NCBI GenBank assembly: GCA_025024175.1
Contig: QCXZ01000041.1
Coordinates: 34,653,786 to 34,717,785 of the forward strand
Direction: 5' to 3'
DNA length: 64,000 nucleotides
Origin: Rhyzopertha dominica
Lineage: Eukaryota; Arthropoda; Insecta; Coleoptera; Bostrichidae
The notes under the pieces are model-generated. The model was given only the letters and a program-made list of their open reading frames with translations, was not told the DNA's origin and ran no database searches. The position numbers and the translations under genes are program-made. Each line of letters starts with the position of its first letter. Position 1 is the stretch's first letter. Below are positions 25,721-37,075 of this stretch, one piece after another.

Positions 25721-26890
25721 CAAAAAGAAACCTCGTCAGAGACCTTAAAAAAACATTTCGGGTAACGTTATTGCGACCACACGGTATCTTGTTGTTGTGT
25801 GAAAACTTATAAGATAGTAGATACATTCCATAACCAACCACAAGAAAAACAGTGATCAAATCAGCAATGAAAAACGATTATTCTTTTTTGAGGTTCGATT
25901 ATCCAGAAGTAAATGATAGGTATATCGGGTGCTCATCTCAGCGCGGTAGCTCTGTAGCTTCTTTGTTGTGAAATATAAAAAGGAGTTTTATATCAAGAGT
26001 TGCCTAGTCTGAGAATGATTCAGGGATGGGTAAATTTTCATATAGGTATGTATATTTCATATGCAGGATGACCTAAATGCACGTATTTCTGCCATTACAT
26101 TACTTACATTACAGTCGAAGATATGCAAAAGTCTTTAGCAATTTTGATTTGGTACTATAATCTAAAATCAATATGAAAGTACAACACCTACAACCGGAAG
26201 ATCACGTTAGCCGTGTGGAATTTTAGAGTTTTACAAAATTTGAAATAACCAAAATGTTACAGTGTTAAATGAAATTCAGAATTTTTTTCATCCTTTTTAA
26301 ATAATTTGTTTAATATAATATAAATGTTGGTGACTTCCTGCAAGTTGTTTTCATTTCTTGACTTCGATCAAAATTAATTTATGTTGTTTCCTCATTTTTT
26401 TTGTAACATTTGTATCGGGCACTGACGATAGCCATTTCAGACCGAAAGCGCATTGTTCGTTAATATTTGTTTAATAAAAAAGAGAAAATTTTGGATGTTT
26501 GCATAATTTCGTTTATAATTATAATGAAAACTAGTAAGGATACCCGGTAGCTTGTGTATATGGTTTTATTTGAGAAAGAAGTTCAGATCAGTTGAAATTT
26601 GAATTTGATATAAATAATAAACTTCTAGACTGTTAGTTTTTAAACATATATCCGACACTTAATAAAGCAAATGTGCACGATGGAATTAAGAGTTTTCGTT
26701 TACACGGAATAAATGAAAATTAATCCTAGCAGGCAAAACAGAAGAGACAAGTTTGATGAGTCCTAGCCGTAGCTGCAAGCAACGTGAAAAAAAAACACTG
26801 GATTAGGATAAATTTTGATAATCTCGTTCGCTGTGAAAGACAATAAGAGTTTGAAGATACGATCATTGCAGAAATTCACTTATCAAAAAA
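25720..26890. other. Intergenic sequence, possible PLE tail near 26420
   Basis: The only structured item is at 26419-26451: CTGACGA, a gap, then ACCGAAAGCG. This carries both hammerhead core boxes (CUGANGA and GAAA) and is followed by an AATAAA-rich tail, similar in layout to Penelope-type 3' ends. Stem II pairing is poor. The rest is AT-rich. Confidence 0.35.
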
Positions 26891-26891
26891 A

Positions 26892-27134
26892 TTGTATTCT
26901 AAAGATGAGAGGGTTGAAATAGCAGTGGAGATTTATTATCATAATAATATTTCCGCCAAAACTGGGTCAACTTTAATTCTAAGTTACTTGGAAAATAATA
27001 CCATCAATACGTATTTGACAACATTAAAGTTGTGGTTTTTGTCAATAACAATGACATCAAATGTTGAACTGATTCATTTCGAAGGATTTTTGAAGCACCT
27101 GAAGACAATGAATTTTCTGTGGAAAAAAAGGTGA
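26892..27134 (+). pseudogene. Possible transposon helix-turn-helix leader fragment
   Basis: The 80-residue frame begins MYSKDERVEIAVEIYYHNN, which resembles the MY(T/S)xxxRVEIVxxYYxNN start of the DNA-binding region found in some mariner-related insect proteins. The rest does not continue the family and the frame ends early. If real it is a fragment. It could also be chance. Confidence 0.3.
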
Positions 27135-28640
27135 AAATTGCAAACTCTAGACATGCCTAAATAATTCGTCTTCTACTGGTATATAATATATGGAGAGGTT
27201 TTATATTTAAAGCAAGCTCGTTTAAAACATTAAGAAAATGAGGATGAACACTTTCAAATATTCGAATGTGGTCAAGGGCTCAAGACCTTATAAAAGCTCT
27301 TTCTTTTTTACTTTAAAGCTTCGAAACCCTCTAATCAGCTGAGGAGTCAATATTTTTAAAGAGTAGTAATACTTTGCAACATAAGTAAATTAATATGTTA
27401 AGGAAAGGTTCATCAAAATACTCATTAGGCAATCGTTTATATAAGGTCGTCTACCACCGGAAATTGAGCTTGCCAGGATAAAGTTACATTTTTTCCAATT
27501 CACGTAAAAGGTCAGTCATGCTCGATTGCAGCTCCAATTTCTCATGATTAGTCAAAGTTACTTCAATACCTAAGGTAACAAACCTGCAAGTAACCACTGT
27601 AAACATTTTAGAATGTGCAATTTTGCTTTTCACAACAAACGCTTGCCGTAGCTGTTTTTAATGGCGTCTTATAATACAGACAACATAACGCAAGCAAATA
27701 TAATGCTGAAAAATACCAGCCGCTATTCCAGGAAGCGGATTTGAATTTTACTTGCTCCGTGAAATTTTTTTAGGAGTGCGAACGGCAGAGACCCATGACC
27801 TTACGCACTGCAGTGCTTTGTTGCAACACACTTGAGTAAATTCAAGGTTCACATCGATTTTACGTTCGCCACAGGATATCCGGGGTGTTGTATTCGCTAC
27901 TGATAAAGAGTTACACGGTTGCAATTAGGAAATATAACAATAATTAATTATTCCAAGTATAGACATGTAAACATCTAATAACCGCAGCTAGAATAAGTCT
28001 GTCAAATGAAGTAAATTCAATTTTTCTATATGCAAAATGCCGATTAACGTTAATTGTTTTTATTGTAGCCGATATTTTTAGCCTACCTGTTGACATAGTT
28101 TTCGAGCCTCTTTTAAAAAATTATTGTGGCTTGTATACTTAGCCTATTCGATTATAATTTTAAATTCTCTATAAGGGTATTTTAATTTCACAATTATATA
28201 GTAGGTACCACCTTTTTAAATTTTTTCCGACATTACTTATACAGGGTGATATCAAGTTGCAAAAGACTAACTGGAATATATAACCTCAAATTATTGAAAG
28301 CAAAATTAGGTTTGGAAAACACCAATTGAAAAAATTAAATTATAGTATCAAGTAATGAAAAATCAAATAAATAAATATTACTATTGAACCCAGAGTCGAA
28401 AAAGTAATAAAAGTTAGGGCATCAATTCAGAATGGCGAAATAATAATTTCCTACACAAAATTCCACAGTTGTGAAATTCCAGAACACAAGATACATTTGG
28501 CTGCACTTTGACAGCATTTTTTATTAATAATGAAAAAAAATTTTTATTTAACTTTACGGAACCTGTTCCAGTACTAGTCAAAACTGTACAACATGAACCA
28601 AACTTACTTTAACGATGAAGAAAGAACAGAAATAATTCAT
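27135..28640. other. Intergenic sequence
   Basis: No gene supported. A TATACAGGGTGATATC phrase at about 28239 resembles a MITE tip without a visible partner. Confidence 0.4.
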
Positions 28641-29400
28641 ATATGTATGGGCCATGCCGTTAGCTTTTATAATGAATCCGACCCATTGACATTTACGAAT
28701 AAAACCAATCAAATACTTCATAAGTAAATCTGACGAAATTCCTGTTTATTCTAAAATATATAGGCACCCTCAAATTCATAGAAGAATCCAGAGACAAATA
28801 AAATGCCCGAGCAAAAATTAATCCGACCTAGTCATTCGACCCTGTCTTCACCCATACGGGTAGTTCCAAAAGAATTTGACGCCACATGCAAACAAATTAT
28901 CGGCGTTTAAACGAAAATACTATCGATGATAAATATTAGCTTCAGAATATTAATGGTCCCCTTGACAAATTAGTCCGCTGGCAATATTTCACTACACTAG
29001 ACTTAGATACAGGTTTTCATCAAATACAAACGAACAAAAACGATAATCCAAAAACTGCATTCTAAACGAATGTAGACATGAATTCTTTCAAATGCCCTTT
29101 GGCTCTGGAAATATTACAGCATCCTTTCAAAGGGCGATGGATAATATTTTGAGAGGAATCCAGGATGAATAATATCTCGTCAATCTTGACGATATAATAT
29201 TTTAGAGTATCTTTACAAGAACATATTAATAATTTGCGAACAGTGTTTGAAAGTCTCAGCGATATTAAATACAAAATTTATTAAATAAATCCGAATTTCT
29301 CAGACAAGAAATTATGACAAAACACATTTAAGCTATCTTCGGATGTTTAGACTATTGTAGATAAATTCGTATAATAGTTAAATGCAATATTTAAAAAAGC
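28640..29400 (+). pseudogene. Ty3/Gypsy reverse transcriptase relic
   Basis: Shifted plus-strand frames encode, in order, DEIPVYSKIYRHPQIHR (about 28735), SSPIRVVPKEFDAT (about 28845), WQYFTTLDLDTGFHQIQT (about 28980-29035), the QMPFG and FQRAMDNILRGIQDE blocks (about 29088-29168), and a YLVNLDDIIF-type segment where the YxDD motif should be. The LDLDTGFHQI block with its catalytic Asp is intact. Stops follow TAF near 29064, after DE near 29169, and elsewhere. A FLGCLDYYR-like piece near 29345 may be the RT connection. No protease, RNase H or LTR is seen. Confidence 0.75.
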
Positions 29401-30495
29401 AGCAAATACTTTTCAGCCGGGCGGAAATGGCATGTCCGTGAAGAGTAACCATTGCTTCATAAAAAAAACGGACAAATTTCTATTCGTGTGATACGGTTAC
29501 TTACCTGTCCATCTTTTGCTCAAAAATTCAACTCTCCTGTCAAAGTTGCCATCGCTTAGTTCTTGAGTTGGAATTAGCTTATACTTAATATGTATTTTAT
29601 TCTCGTTTAGCATTGTTAACAATATACTCAAAAGCGACTTGTTGCGGCTATAAAAGGCACGAATGTTTCTGGAATGCAGCGAAACTTTATAGGGCATTTT
29701 CAAAACATATTTGTTACAAATTTCTAAAATTTTACCTGCTTTTGAAGCAAATTGTTCGAGTTAGATCCAAAAAGGGGCACACTATACAGGCATTTAGAGC
29801 ACACGTTTGATACTAAATAATTAAATCTTTAGTCAGCAAATTCTCAGCAGCAGCCGACGAATAAAACTGTACGTTCGCAAGATGGTCTTTATTGCATGGC
29901 ATGAAGCAAAAGCTCACAAAACGCCTTTTTTAAGTTAAAATAGGGACAAAAGTTTAAAATGCATCTGTAAATTGTTATAAAGTTTGGACACACTGCAAAA
30001 CAAACTTCAATGAAAAGGAAAAACGTTTTTGTGATAAGGGAGCGTTCGCTTTCAACTAATTAAATTGTACAACTACGAGAAATTTTGTTAAAACTTTATT
30101 ATGATGTAAGACTACCTTATAGAGGTGACGAGCGGTGCCATGTTCAATCATTGAACCTCCATCAATTTGTACGTAATTTGGTATTATCACTTTTTTTTAA
30201 TTACGTAAAATGAATCTTGAAGTGCATATATATCGTACGCCATGTTAAAAAAAATATTTGTAGGTGGAGAATTTCAGGTCTAAAATTCGAATCTTAGGAG
30301 TCACCACCAAAACGCTTCTATCTAAGGTTATTCAACTCGTGACGTCAAGTGTCATGTAAACATTACCAAGGAGCGTGCTGTTTAATGGTGAAGTATCAGT
30401 CTTGTATTGGAAAAGCTTTTGCGTGGTGTTTATTGAAAGGACGGTGTAAGAGGTCGCACCAAAAAGTGATTTGTGTAGTTTTACAAGCATCTATT
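29400..30495. other. Intergenic sequence
   Basis: No family recognised in the small frames at 29497-29810 on either strand. Confidence 0.4.
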
Positions 30496-30840
30496 ATGTA
30501 TGGAAAACAAAACAAGTGTTGTTTTGTACATGGTTATAAAAGTACTTCAGTCAGTACAGCTAACAAAATTTTTGTAACCATTCTTCGAAATTATCAACGT
30601 ATGAGAAAGTTGTTTAAGGCNCCNAGACGNGATATGCCGAAATCGCAAAGTTTGTTTTTCTGTTGTGAAGATCACGTTACTGTAAGTTTTATTATTCTTT
30701 TTGGGGTTATAAGTGTTTACCATTCAGTTTCCATTTTGTTATAGCCTGAAGAGGATATGAAAAATTATATGCGTTTTAAGTTGATGGAGGGAAATGTTAT
30801 AATAAAGAACGACGTTGTTCCCTATATATTCGACTGCTAG
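30496..30840 (+). CDS. Short THAP-type zinc-finger protein with one intron
   Basis: Exon 1 (30496-30681) encodes a THAP-like domain: the start NKCCFVHGYKS provides the first Cys pair, and FFCCEDH near its end provides the closing Cys and His of the C2CH zinc site. A consensus donor GTAAGT at 30682 and an acceptor TTATAG at 30739-30744 bound a 63-bp intron. Exon 2 (30745-30840) continues in phase with PEEDMKNYMRFKLMEG and ends at TAG, giving about 93 residues. Three N bases (30621, 30624, 30630) leave two or three residues unknown. THAP domains bind DNA and often belong to transposase-derived genes. The product looks truncated to the DNA-binding part, so it may be a pseudogene or a stand-alone THAP protein. 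An upstream open frame from 30349 is in phase but lacks family support. Confidence 0.6.
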
Positions 30841-31806
30841 CCCCGAAAATAAATGGCAATTTATATTTATTCTGACCTCTAAAACAAATGTCATGTTTAG
30901 CGTACATTTATGATTCTTACATTTTTATGTTTACAAATAGTATGTTTCCAGCAACCCACTGTGATCAAATTATCAATGCTACGTTAATTTGATAAAGAGT
31001 TCACTTATACTGTTGCTTTTACGTTCCTCATCTCAGCGTTGAGCCGATCGTCGCTGTACACAAATTCCATAACGATGAACATGGCTTCAGAAGTCATAAC
31101 TCATAAGTATTTTACTTTTTCTTGGCGTATTTTAATTCGCTTGTAACAAAATGAACGCAAACAACAAACTGATAAATTGACGGGCTGAGGCTGATGCCTG
31201 ACGCGCTCACCCCAGATGTAAACAAGCGGCCATTTACAAGACACCTGACGTCGCGTTTTGGCGGTCCCTTTAAATATTCACATTTTTAACATTAAAAATA
31301 TACATTACGATCAATTTTTTCGATTTTATAAGCTGTCACAGCTGTTTTGTGGATTAGACGCTACCCATTAATATGCAATTTAATAAAATATAAATAGATG
31401 GCAAATACCCAATTTCTCAACCCTATAACTATGAGAGCCTTGGACGGCGTGATTCGGCCATCCCGTCCGTGACCTGCTGCCAGCGGCAGTGACCCGGCCC
31501 ATATCAGTGCCGGGAGTTTCTCACAGATGAAACAGAAATCTCTGCAAACCGTTATACCACCAGAATCTTCGTTGGTCTAGTGATGCCTGGTTGAAAGGCT
31601 GGGACCTAGGGATTGCAATCCACGTTAATATGTTACAAGTTGCGGACTACGTGTGTTTCATGCGTTTCCAGAACGCCAACGCCAGGGTGTAGGGCACAGT
31701 CCGTAAGTTAACTATCAATCCTTGTGTGATTGTATCTCTAACGCGGTGATTTATTTGTATGACTTCCACGTTGCGTTTTAATTGGCTGCCAGATTGGTCT
31801 CTAGTT
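30841..31806. other. Intergenic sequence with a GC-rich patch at about 31440-31560
   Basis: 31438-31545 has a run of GC-rich sequence (for example CCATCCCGTCCGTGACC, GGCAGTGACCCGGCCC) unlike its neighbours, probably part of an unidentified repeat. No ORF in it matches a family. Confidence 0.35.
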
Positions 31807-32698
31807 GTATATGGTGTAGCACCTAAGACCTCTCGAACCATAGCTCCTTTACCATAAAAGATATCGAAAAAAGACAAGTTTTAAACATATCTCTTTTATA
31901 GAACACCCTATATTTTATTGCAGGTTTGAAAAGTATTCGAAGGTACTTACCTTTATTGTGCAATATGTTATACCCATAATTTGAGCGGTTTCGCTGTTAT
32001 AAACTTTCTCCTCAAAATCTGACCATTCCTGATTTTTTTTTGAGAAAGAACCTAAATCCGGCAGCTACTTTTTAAATTGACACTTCTACCTCCACATAAT
32101 TTCTTTTCGGGTACTTTTGCATGATCTTCTCAAATAGTCATTTTTTTCGACACCCCCTAAAACTCTAAATTTTTCTCTGGTACCAAAACAAATACACATT
32201 CAATGAAAAAATGAATTCTTTTGAAAAATGAAATGAAAAATTTGGAGTTTTGACTACCCAACGCTGTTTTTAGAGAGGATGCTATTTGAACTTTTCGAAA
32301 AAGGACTATTTCCGAAGGTCAATCAAATATTATCTTCTTTCTATAAAGTACCCGAAAAAAATATATGTGAAGGCAGAAGAGATGTTAGCCTGTCTGTATG
32401 CTTCTGTCAAAAAAAATCAAAGATAGTCAGATTTTGAAAAGAAAAGATTATAACAGCGAAACCGTATAACATAATACATAAAAAAGTAAGTACTCTACGA
32501 GTACATTCCAAAATATAGGGCGTTCCTGAAAAAAAAACAAGTTTGATACACCACTATGGAATACGGCACGCCACTGGTGACCAGAAATATTTTAGGAACA
32601 TAGCGACGATAATTGTGCACAATTTTGCATTTTTCAATATCTTTTATGGCAAAGGAACCATGGTACGGAGGTTTTTAGGAGCTACACCCTGTATATAC
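31807..32698. mobile_element. Foldback element, about 0.9 kb
   Basis: The tips TGTATATGGTGTAGCACCTAA at 31807 and the complement of 32678-32698 match closely. The arms extend inward: both strands can be read as FFxIFYGKGxMVRxxLGATP in short frames, which is simply the same arm read twice. ATAACAGCGAAACCG and its complement (near 31990) pair further in. There is no transposase. Confidence 0.75.
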
Positions 32699-32699
32699 A

Positions 32700-33005
32700 T
32701 TTCAGCTCAGAGTAATTCACTTTCGTCTCCAGGGCCTCGCGCAAGCCGAGAATGCAGCTCCGCTCCAGGACAGCGCTAGGCGGCTAGGCGCACACGAAAT
32801 CGTGCAGACAAAGGGAGATGGGAAGTCGGCACAAAAAGGAGAAGCAGCATACTTGCAACACCAACAAAACGAAAACGTAAAGCCCGGCGAGCTTGTGAGG
32901 TGGGGGGTTGGGGTGCGCGGGGCTGTCTTTCACTAGAGCAGCTACGCTAACATCGATCGTGTGACGTCACTTAGCCTAGCCCGGTTGCCGGCCCAAGCTT
33001 TCGCG
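32700..33005. other. GC- and CpG-rich patch
   Basis: Strongly GC-rich compared with the rest (GCCTCGCGCAAGCCGAG, GCTAGGCGGCTAGGCGCAC, GTGGGGGGTTGGGGTGCGCG). It starts exactly where the foldback element ends. It could be a promoter or 5' part of a host gene, or an unknown repeat. No long frame supports a protein. Confidence 0.35.
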
Positions 33006-33414
33006 ACGTTGTAGTAATTCAATAATAACTATAGAGTTTGAAAAAGTTTTGGAACGATTTGGCAATTAATTGTAGAATCTTGACTGTTTTCTATTGCGGT
33101 AAATGAATATCACAGTAACTGAAATGCATTTTTTTAAAGAGCGATATAGATAGCTACATTTAAAGCCTGTCGATCAACATATTGCTGGCGACTGCTCCGT
33201 ATAATAATAATACGTTGACATATATTACATTATTACATATTTTGAATCTTAGCTAAAGAATTCAAGATAAACCATATATTTAAAATTTAAAAAATCTAAA
33301 CACAAAAAAATCCCAGAAGAAAGAAAGTTTACGCCTCTATTGTGCAGTGAAGAAATGGTGGGGATTTTTACTTTCCCAGCTTGTTACGAGTAAGAATAAA
33401 ATGGGGCCAGCGTT

Positions 33415-33610
33415 AGATTGAAATCTTAAGTCTTTTTGGGTTAGACCGCGTCTGATTTTGAAATAAGGTCGACGTTCCGCTCGCACTTGTAAGGGGCTTC
33501 ATCAGGACAGGAATAAGGAGTGTGGAATATGGTTCAAACTTAACAAGAGGAACATGTCCGAGCTGAACCAAATCCCAAAATCCAAAATCAGACGCGTTCT
33601 AATCCGAAAA
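33415..33610. repeat. Inverted repeat with PLE-type end
   Basis: GAAATCTTAAGTCTTTTTGG at 33420 pairs with the complement of about 33585-33625. CGCGTCTGATTTTG near 33448 pairs with CAAAATCAGACGCG near 33583. Between the arms lies a GTCGACGTTCCGCTC...CTTCATCAGGA phrase typical of Penelope-like terminal repeats. It is probably two head-to-head PLE ends. Confidence 0.5.
33467..33507 (-). ncRNA. Decayed hammerhead-like motif
   Basis: On the minus strand TCCTGATGAAG supplies an exact CUGAUGA core. About 20 bases later GGAACGTCGACC stands where CGAAACGUCGACC is expected, so the second core box has lost an A. Stem II is only partly pairable. It was probably once a PLE hammerhead. Confidence 0.45.
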
Positions 33611-33714
33611 GACTAAGATTTCATCAGTAATACACTTTGTACATCGAGAATGCATTCTTGGCTATTAAAATATAATAAAAAGAACCATTATCAATAATAT
33701 TGTTACACGTCAGC

Positions 33715-33830
33715 ATATGAGGTGACACCGTCAGTGCTATCTATGGGCCAAGCGTATGACTGGTGTTCAAAAGGTCTCGAGTTCAAACCTTGGCCAAGGC
33801 TAGCAATAATTTTTCATTTCATCTATTGCC
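33715..33830 (+). repeat. Possible tRNA-derived SINE head
   Basis: GGGCCAAGCGTATGACTGG near 33748 resembles a Pol III A box. GAGTTCAAACC near 33781 is close to the B box GGTTCRANNCC at about tRNA spacing, followed by TTGGCCAAGGC. It does not fold as a complete tRNA, and a short AT-rich body ending in AATAAAATATAA follows. It could be a diverged SINE or a tRNA pseudogene. Confidence 0.35.
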
Positions 33831-34114
33831 TCTAAACCCAATAAAATATAATTTATGTTCATTAAAAATGAATTCGGGCTATAATTATATTTCACTGTAC
33901 ATCCAGTAATACTTGCATTATTTGAATAAATCATGGTTCACACGTTTGTTTGTATTAAACCAAAAATCCATCAACATTTTTGTTTGGACAAGCTTTTTTT
34001 CGTCAATCGATTTTGCACCTTTGCCAATGATTTACTTAGATACTTATATTTAACATAATCAATAAGTAGGTATAACTCACTGCAAAAATTTTGATATTGC
34101 ACTAGTGGTCAATA

Positions 34115-34667
34115 TACAGGGTGTCTCGCATTATGTGGGCAACCTCTCGGAATCTGTAAACTGTTGCAAAAATAACGCTATTTTACAGTATAACTTTTTT
34201 GAAATAATGTCCGTCTACTACTGCCCGCCATTCTTAAAAATGGGGGAAGATAAACAGTTTTTCAAAAATATCTCTTATATTTCATCAAATTTTGGCTATT
34301 TTTATTTGAAGTGGAAGCCGTTAAAATGATGCGTACATTTTTTTAATAAATGTTTTTGGGGCGGGAGGGGTCCAACCCCCCACATGTTAACCCTTAAATT
34401 TAAAACGGATAAGCATTTTTTTGCAAAAATATGTTTTTTAAATCTTTGGGCCTTGTAAACACAAAAGAAGTTCATAGGGCTAGAATTGACCATTATATAG
34501 AAAATGGCAGTTTAATGTTAGGATTCACACTTTCACTGCTTAAATAAATATTTTTTTATCAAATAAGCCGTGATAAATAATAAAACTGTTAGATGTGACT
34601 GTTACATTGACATTTTGACAAAAATTGTGAAATAATAATAATGAAATATTCATGTAAATGAATATTC

Positions 34668-34722
<55 letters not shown>

Positions 34723-35276
34723 TCAGAATTTATGCAACAATTAGTGCAAAGTATTGACAAACGGTGAGATCAAACACAGTTTTACTATTCAGCGCGGTCA
34801 ATTTGATAAAAAATTTGGTTAAACAGTGAAAATGTGAATTCTAACATTCAACTGCAATTTTCTTGGAAATGGTCAATTTTAGCCGTATGAGCAAAGAGTA
34901 TTTTTTTTTGGTTCACAAGGCCCAAAGATTAAAAAAAACATATTTTTGAAAAAAATACTTAACCGTTTTAAAGTTAAGGATAAAAATGCGTGAGGTAGGC
35001 CTCCTCCCAACCCCCCTACCCCAAACATTTATTAAAAAAATGTGCGTATCATTTTAACGGCTTTCACTTCAAATAATAATAGCCAAAATTTGATGATATT
35101 ATACAAACCGATCTAAGATATATTTTTGAAAAACTGTTTTACTTCCCCTATGTTTAAGAGTCAATATCTCAGTAGGCGGGCGTCATTTAAAAAAAAGTTA
35201 TTGTGTAAAATAGTGTGATTTTTGCACCAGTTTTCTGATTCCGAGAGGTTGCCCACATAATGCGGGACAATCTGCA
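34115..35276. mobile_element. Foldback element, about 1.16 kb, with ATT microsatellite loop
   Basis: The left end (CGCATTATGTGGGCAACCTC at 34127) is mirrored at the right end (GAGGTTGCCCACATAATGCG at 35244). Long arms pair throughout, for example TTAAAATGATGCGTACATTT against its complement near 35045, and CCTTGTAAACAC-type phrases. The centre (34669-34732) is an uninterrupted ATT microsatellite. The left tip TACAGGGTG resembles that of the 13040 element. The 74- and 63-residue frames are arm sequence. Confidence 0.8.
34669..34732. repeat. (ATT)n microsatellite
   Basis: About 21 consecutive ATT units at the apex of the foldback element. Confidence 0.95.
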
Positions 35277-36524
35277 TGTTTGGCATGCGCGGAACGGATT
35301 TCCTATATTTTTACTCGAATGTATTTCCCATAATGAAGTAGTTATGAAACGTATAAAATTTAACATACAAAATTAACTCCGCCTGCTGTTGAAAAAATTA
35401 CCTTTCTGACCTTCACTTAAGTGTAGTGTAGCCAAAACTAATCCAATTCAACTGAAGATGAACATAAACACTTATAAGCTCTGCCTACCTAAATAAATAC
35501 CTGACCCGAACAAAATTATTTGGATTGCGACTTCCCTTGAACTATTTTCGTGCACAGCATCAGGACAGAGTCAGCTGCGAATTTTCACTGTACTCTGCTC
35601 CTGCATTCAGGCAACAGTAAACAGAAATATTGTCCATGCTGTTTGTTATTAATAATCATGTTCAAACAGTAATTATTTTTCAAACAAATTTGAAAGGCGC
35701 ATATCTATTGAAATTGTATTCTGATTTTATTAAAATGATTATTTATCAGGCATATTAAAGCTTTTCAATTATTTTTTTAGTTACATAATATTAGGCAAGG
35801 AATATTGTAAGGAATGTTTAAAAAAGTCTAGAAACGCTTGTTTATACACAAGGATAATGACAAAGTATAATTCTTAAAACGAAAAAAAAATTATTTTTAA
35901 TAGCATACTGTAAAATGAAACTTATCTTAAACTTATTTTACAATTCCTAACGTGTAGGTTTCCAAACGTGGAAAAGCTGGAACATTTAAGGCTTTGAGCA
36001 ATCCAAAACCTCATCAAAACTTATGAACCGCTTTATAAAGTTCACATGCAAAATTGGTAAACCTATGAGCTGATAATATATTATTTAAGTATTAAAGCAA
36101 AGACATGCAAAGCCAAAGGCACGTACTCACATCTGAGGTGTCCAAAACAAAAACAACGAAGTGGACATCTTAGAGATGTCATAAAGGTACTAAATCTCCG
36201 CCAAATTTCGAATTATGTATCTTTAATTGCATAGATATATTGCTCTATGCATGGAATTTGTGGAGACTTTGCTATACTTCAAAAGACGTTTTAATATTTT
36301 TTCTTCAAAATTTATAAAGTGTACATTACGGAAATGTGTATTAGTTTCACCATTATGTGTCATGGACGATATGATTCCATGGTAAATTTGTATAGGTACG
36401 GGGCTACGGGGACTGGCAGGTAGACTTTTAAAATGATTTTCCAGCTTTAGAAGGGTAGCCGTTTCAAGAAAAAAAAAACAAATAAAAAAATCTTTGCAGT
36501 TTATTAGTGGTAAGTGAGAATTAA
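35277..36524. other. Intergenic sequence
   Basis: No gene or repeat recognised. Confidence 0.4.
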
Positions 36525-36735
36525 GATGGCAATTCCATCTGTCAGCATTACATTGACATGATGCTAGCTAGGTGGCTTTGTCATCATGTCAGCGTAATGC
36601 TGACAGATGGCATTGCCGTCTAAATTCTTACTTACATCATACCATTGCTTTGGTATATAGGCAAAACCAGTTTATGCCGTGCTGTCTGCACTAGACCTAA
36701 ACAGCACAGCATAGACATGCATTTTAATGTATGTC
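36525..36735 (+). repeat. Dispersed repeat family R1, copy 3
   Basis: It shares TAGGTGGCTTTGTCATCATG, TAATGCTGACAGATGGCATT, TTACTTACATCATACCATTG and CAGCATAGACATGCATTTTAA with the next copy. The start is palindromic (CTGTCAGCATTACATTGACA against TGTCAGCGTAATGCTGACAG). It is shorter than copy 4, lacking the GATAGCGAAATAGATCT part. Confidence 0.8.
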
Positions 36736-36814
36736 GGTTCTTGCCCGCTAGCAAAAACTGTCGTGGGGACCTGCTGTCAAATTGAAATATGCAGTTGCAT
36801 GCCAATTTGTCAGG

Positions 36815-37075
36815 CTACAGGTCACTTCCTTTAGGAAGTAGTACCCGTTAAGGCAGCTAGGTGGCTTTATCATCATGTCAGTGTAATGCTGACAGATGAC
36901 ATTGCCATCTAAATTTTTACTTACATCATACCATTGCTTTGATATATACGCAAAACCAGTTCTATGCCGTGCTTTCTGCACTAGACCTAAACTGCACTAT
37001 AATGATAGCGAAATAGATCTATCTGCAGTTGGTTGCGGTGCAGACAGCACAGCATAGACATGCATTTTAATTTAT
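36815..37075 (+). repeat. Dispersed repeat family R1, copy 4
   Basis: The most complete copy: GGCAGCTAGGTGGCTTTATC through AGCATAGACATGCATTTTAA. The 3' part has an inverted pair (TGCCGTGCTTTCTGCA against TGCAGACAGCACAGCA) around CTAGACCTAAACTGCAC...TGGTTGCGG, so the family may be a MITE or SINE with a folded tail. Confidence 0.8.

Noticed and set aside
25374..25859. 161-residue minus-strand protein
   Set aside because: Open only because of GC-rich sequence, no domain recognised, and overlapping frames on the other strand are equally open.
29497..29810. Two overlapping frames of 65-68 residues on opposite strands
   Set aside because: Mutually antisense, with no family signal.
33715..33830. 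Functional tRNA gene
   Set aside because: A- and B-box-like phrases are present but no full cloverleaf can be drawn. At most a SINE head or pseudogene.
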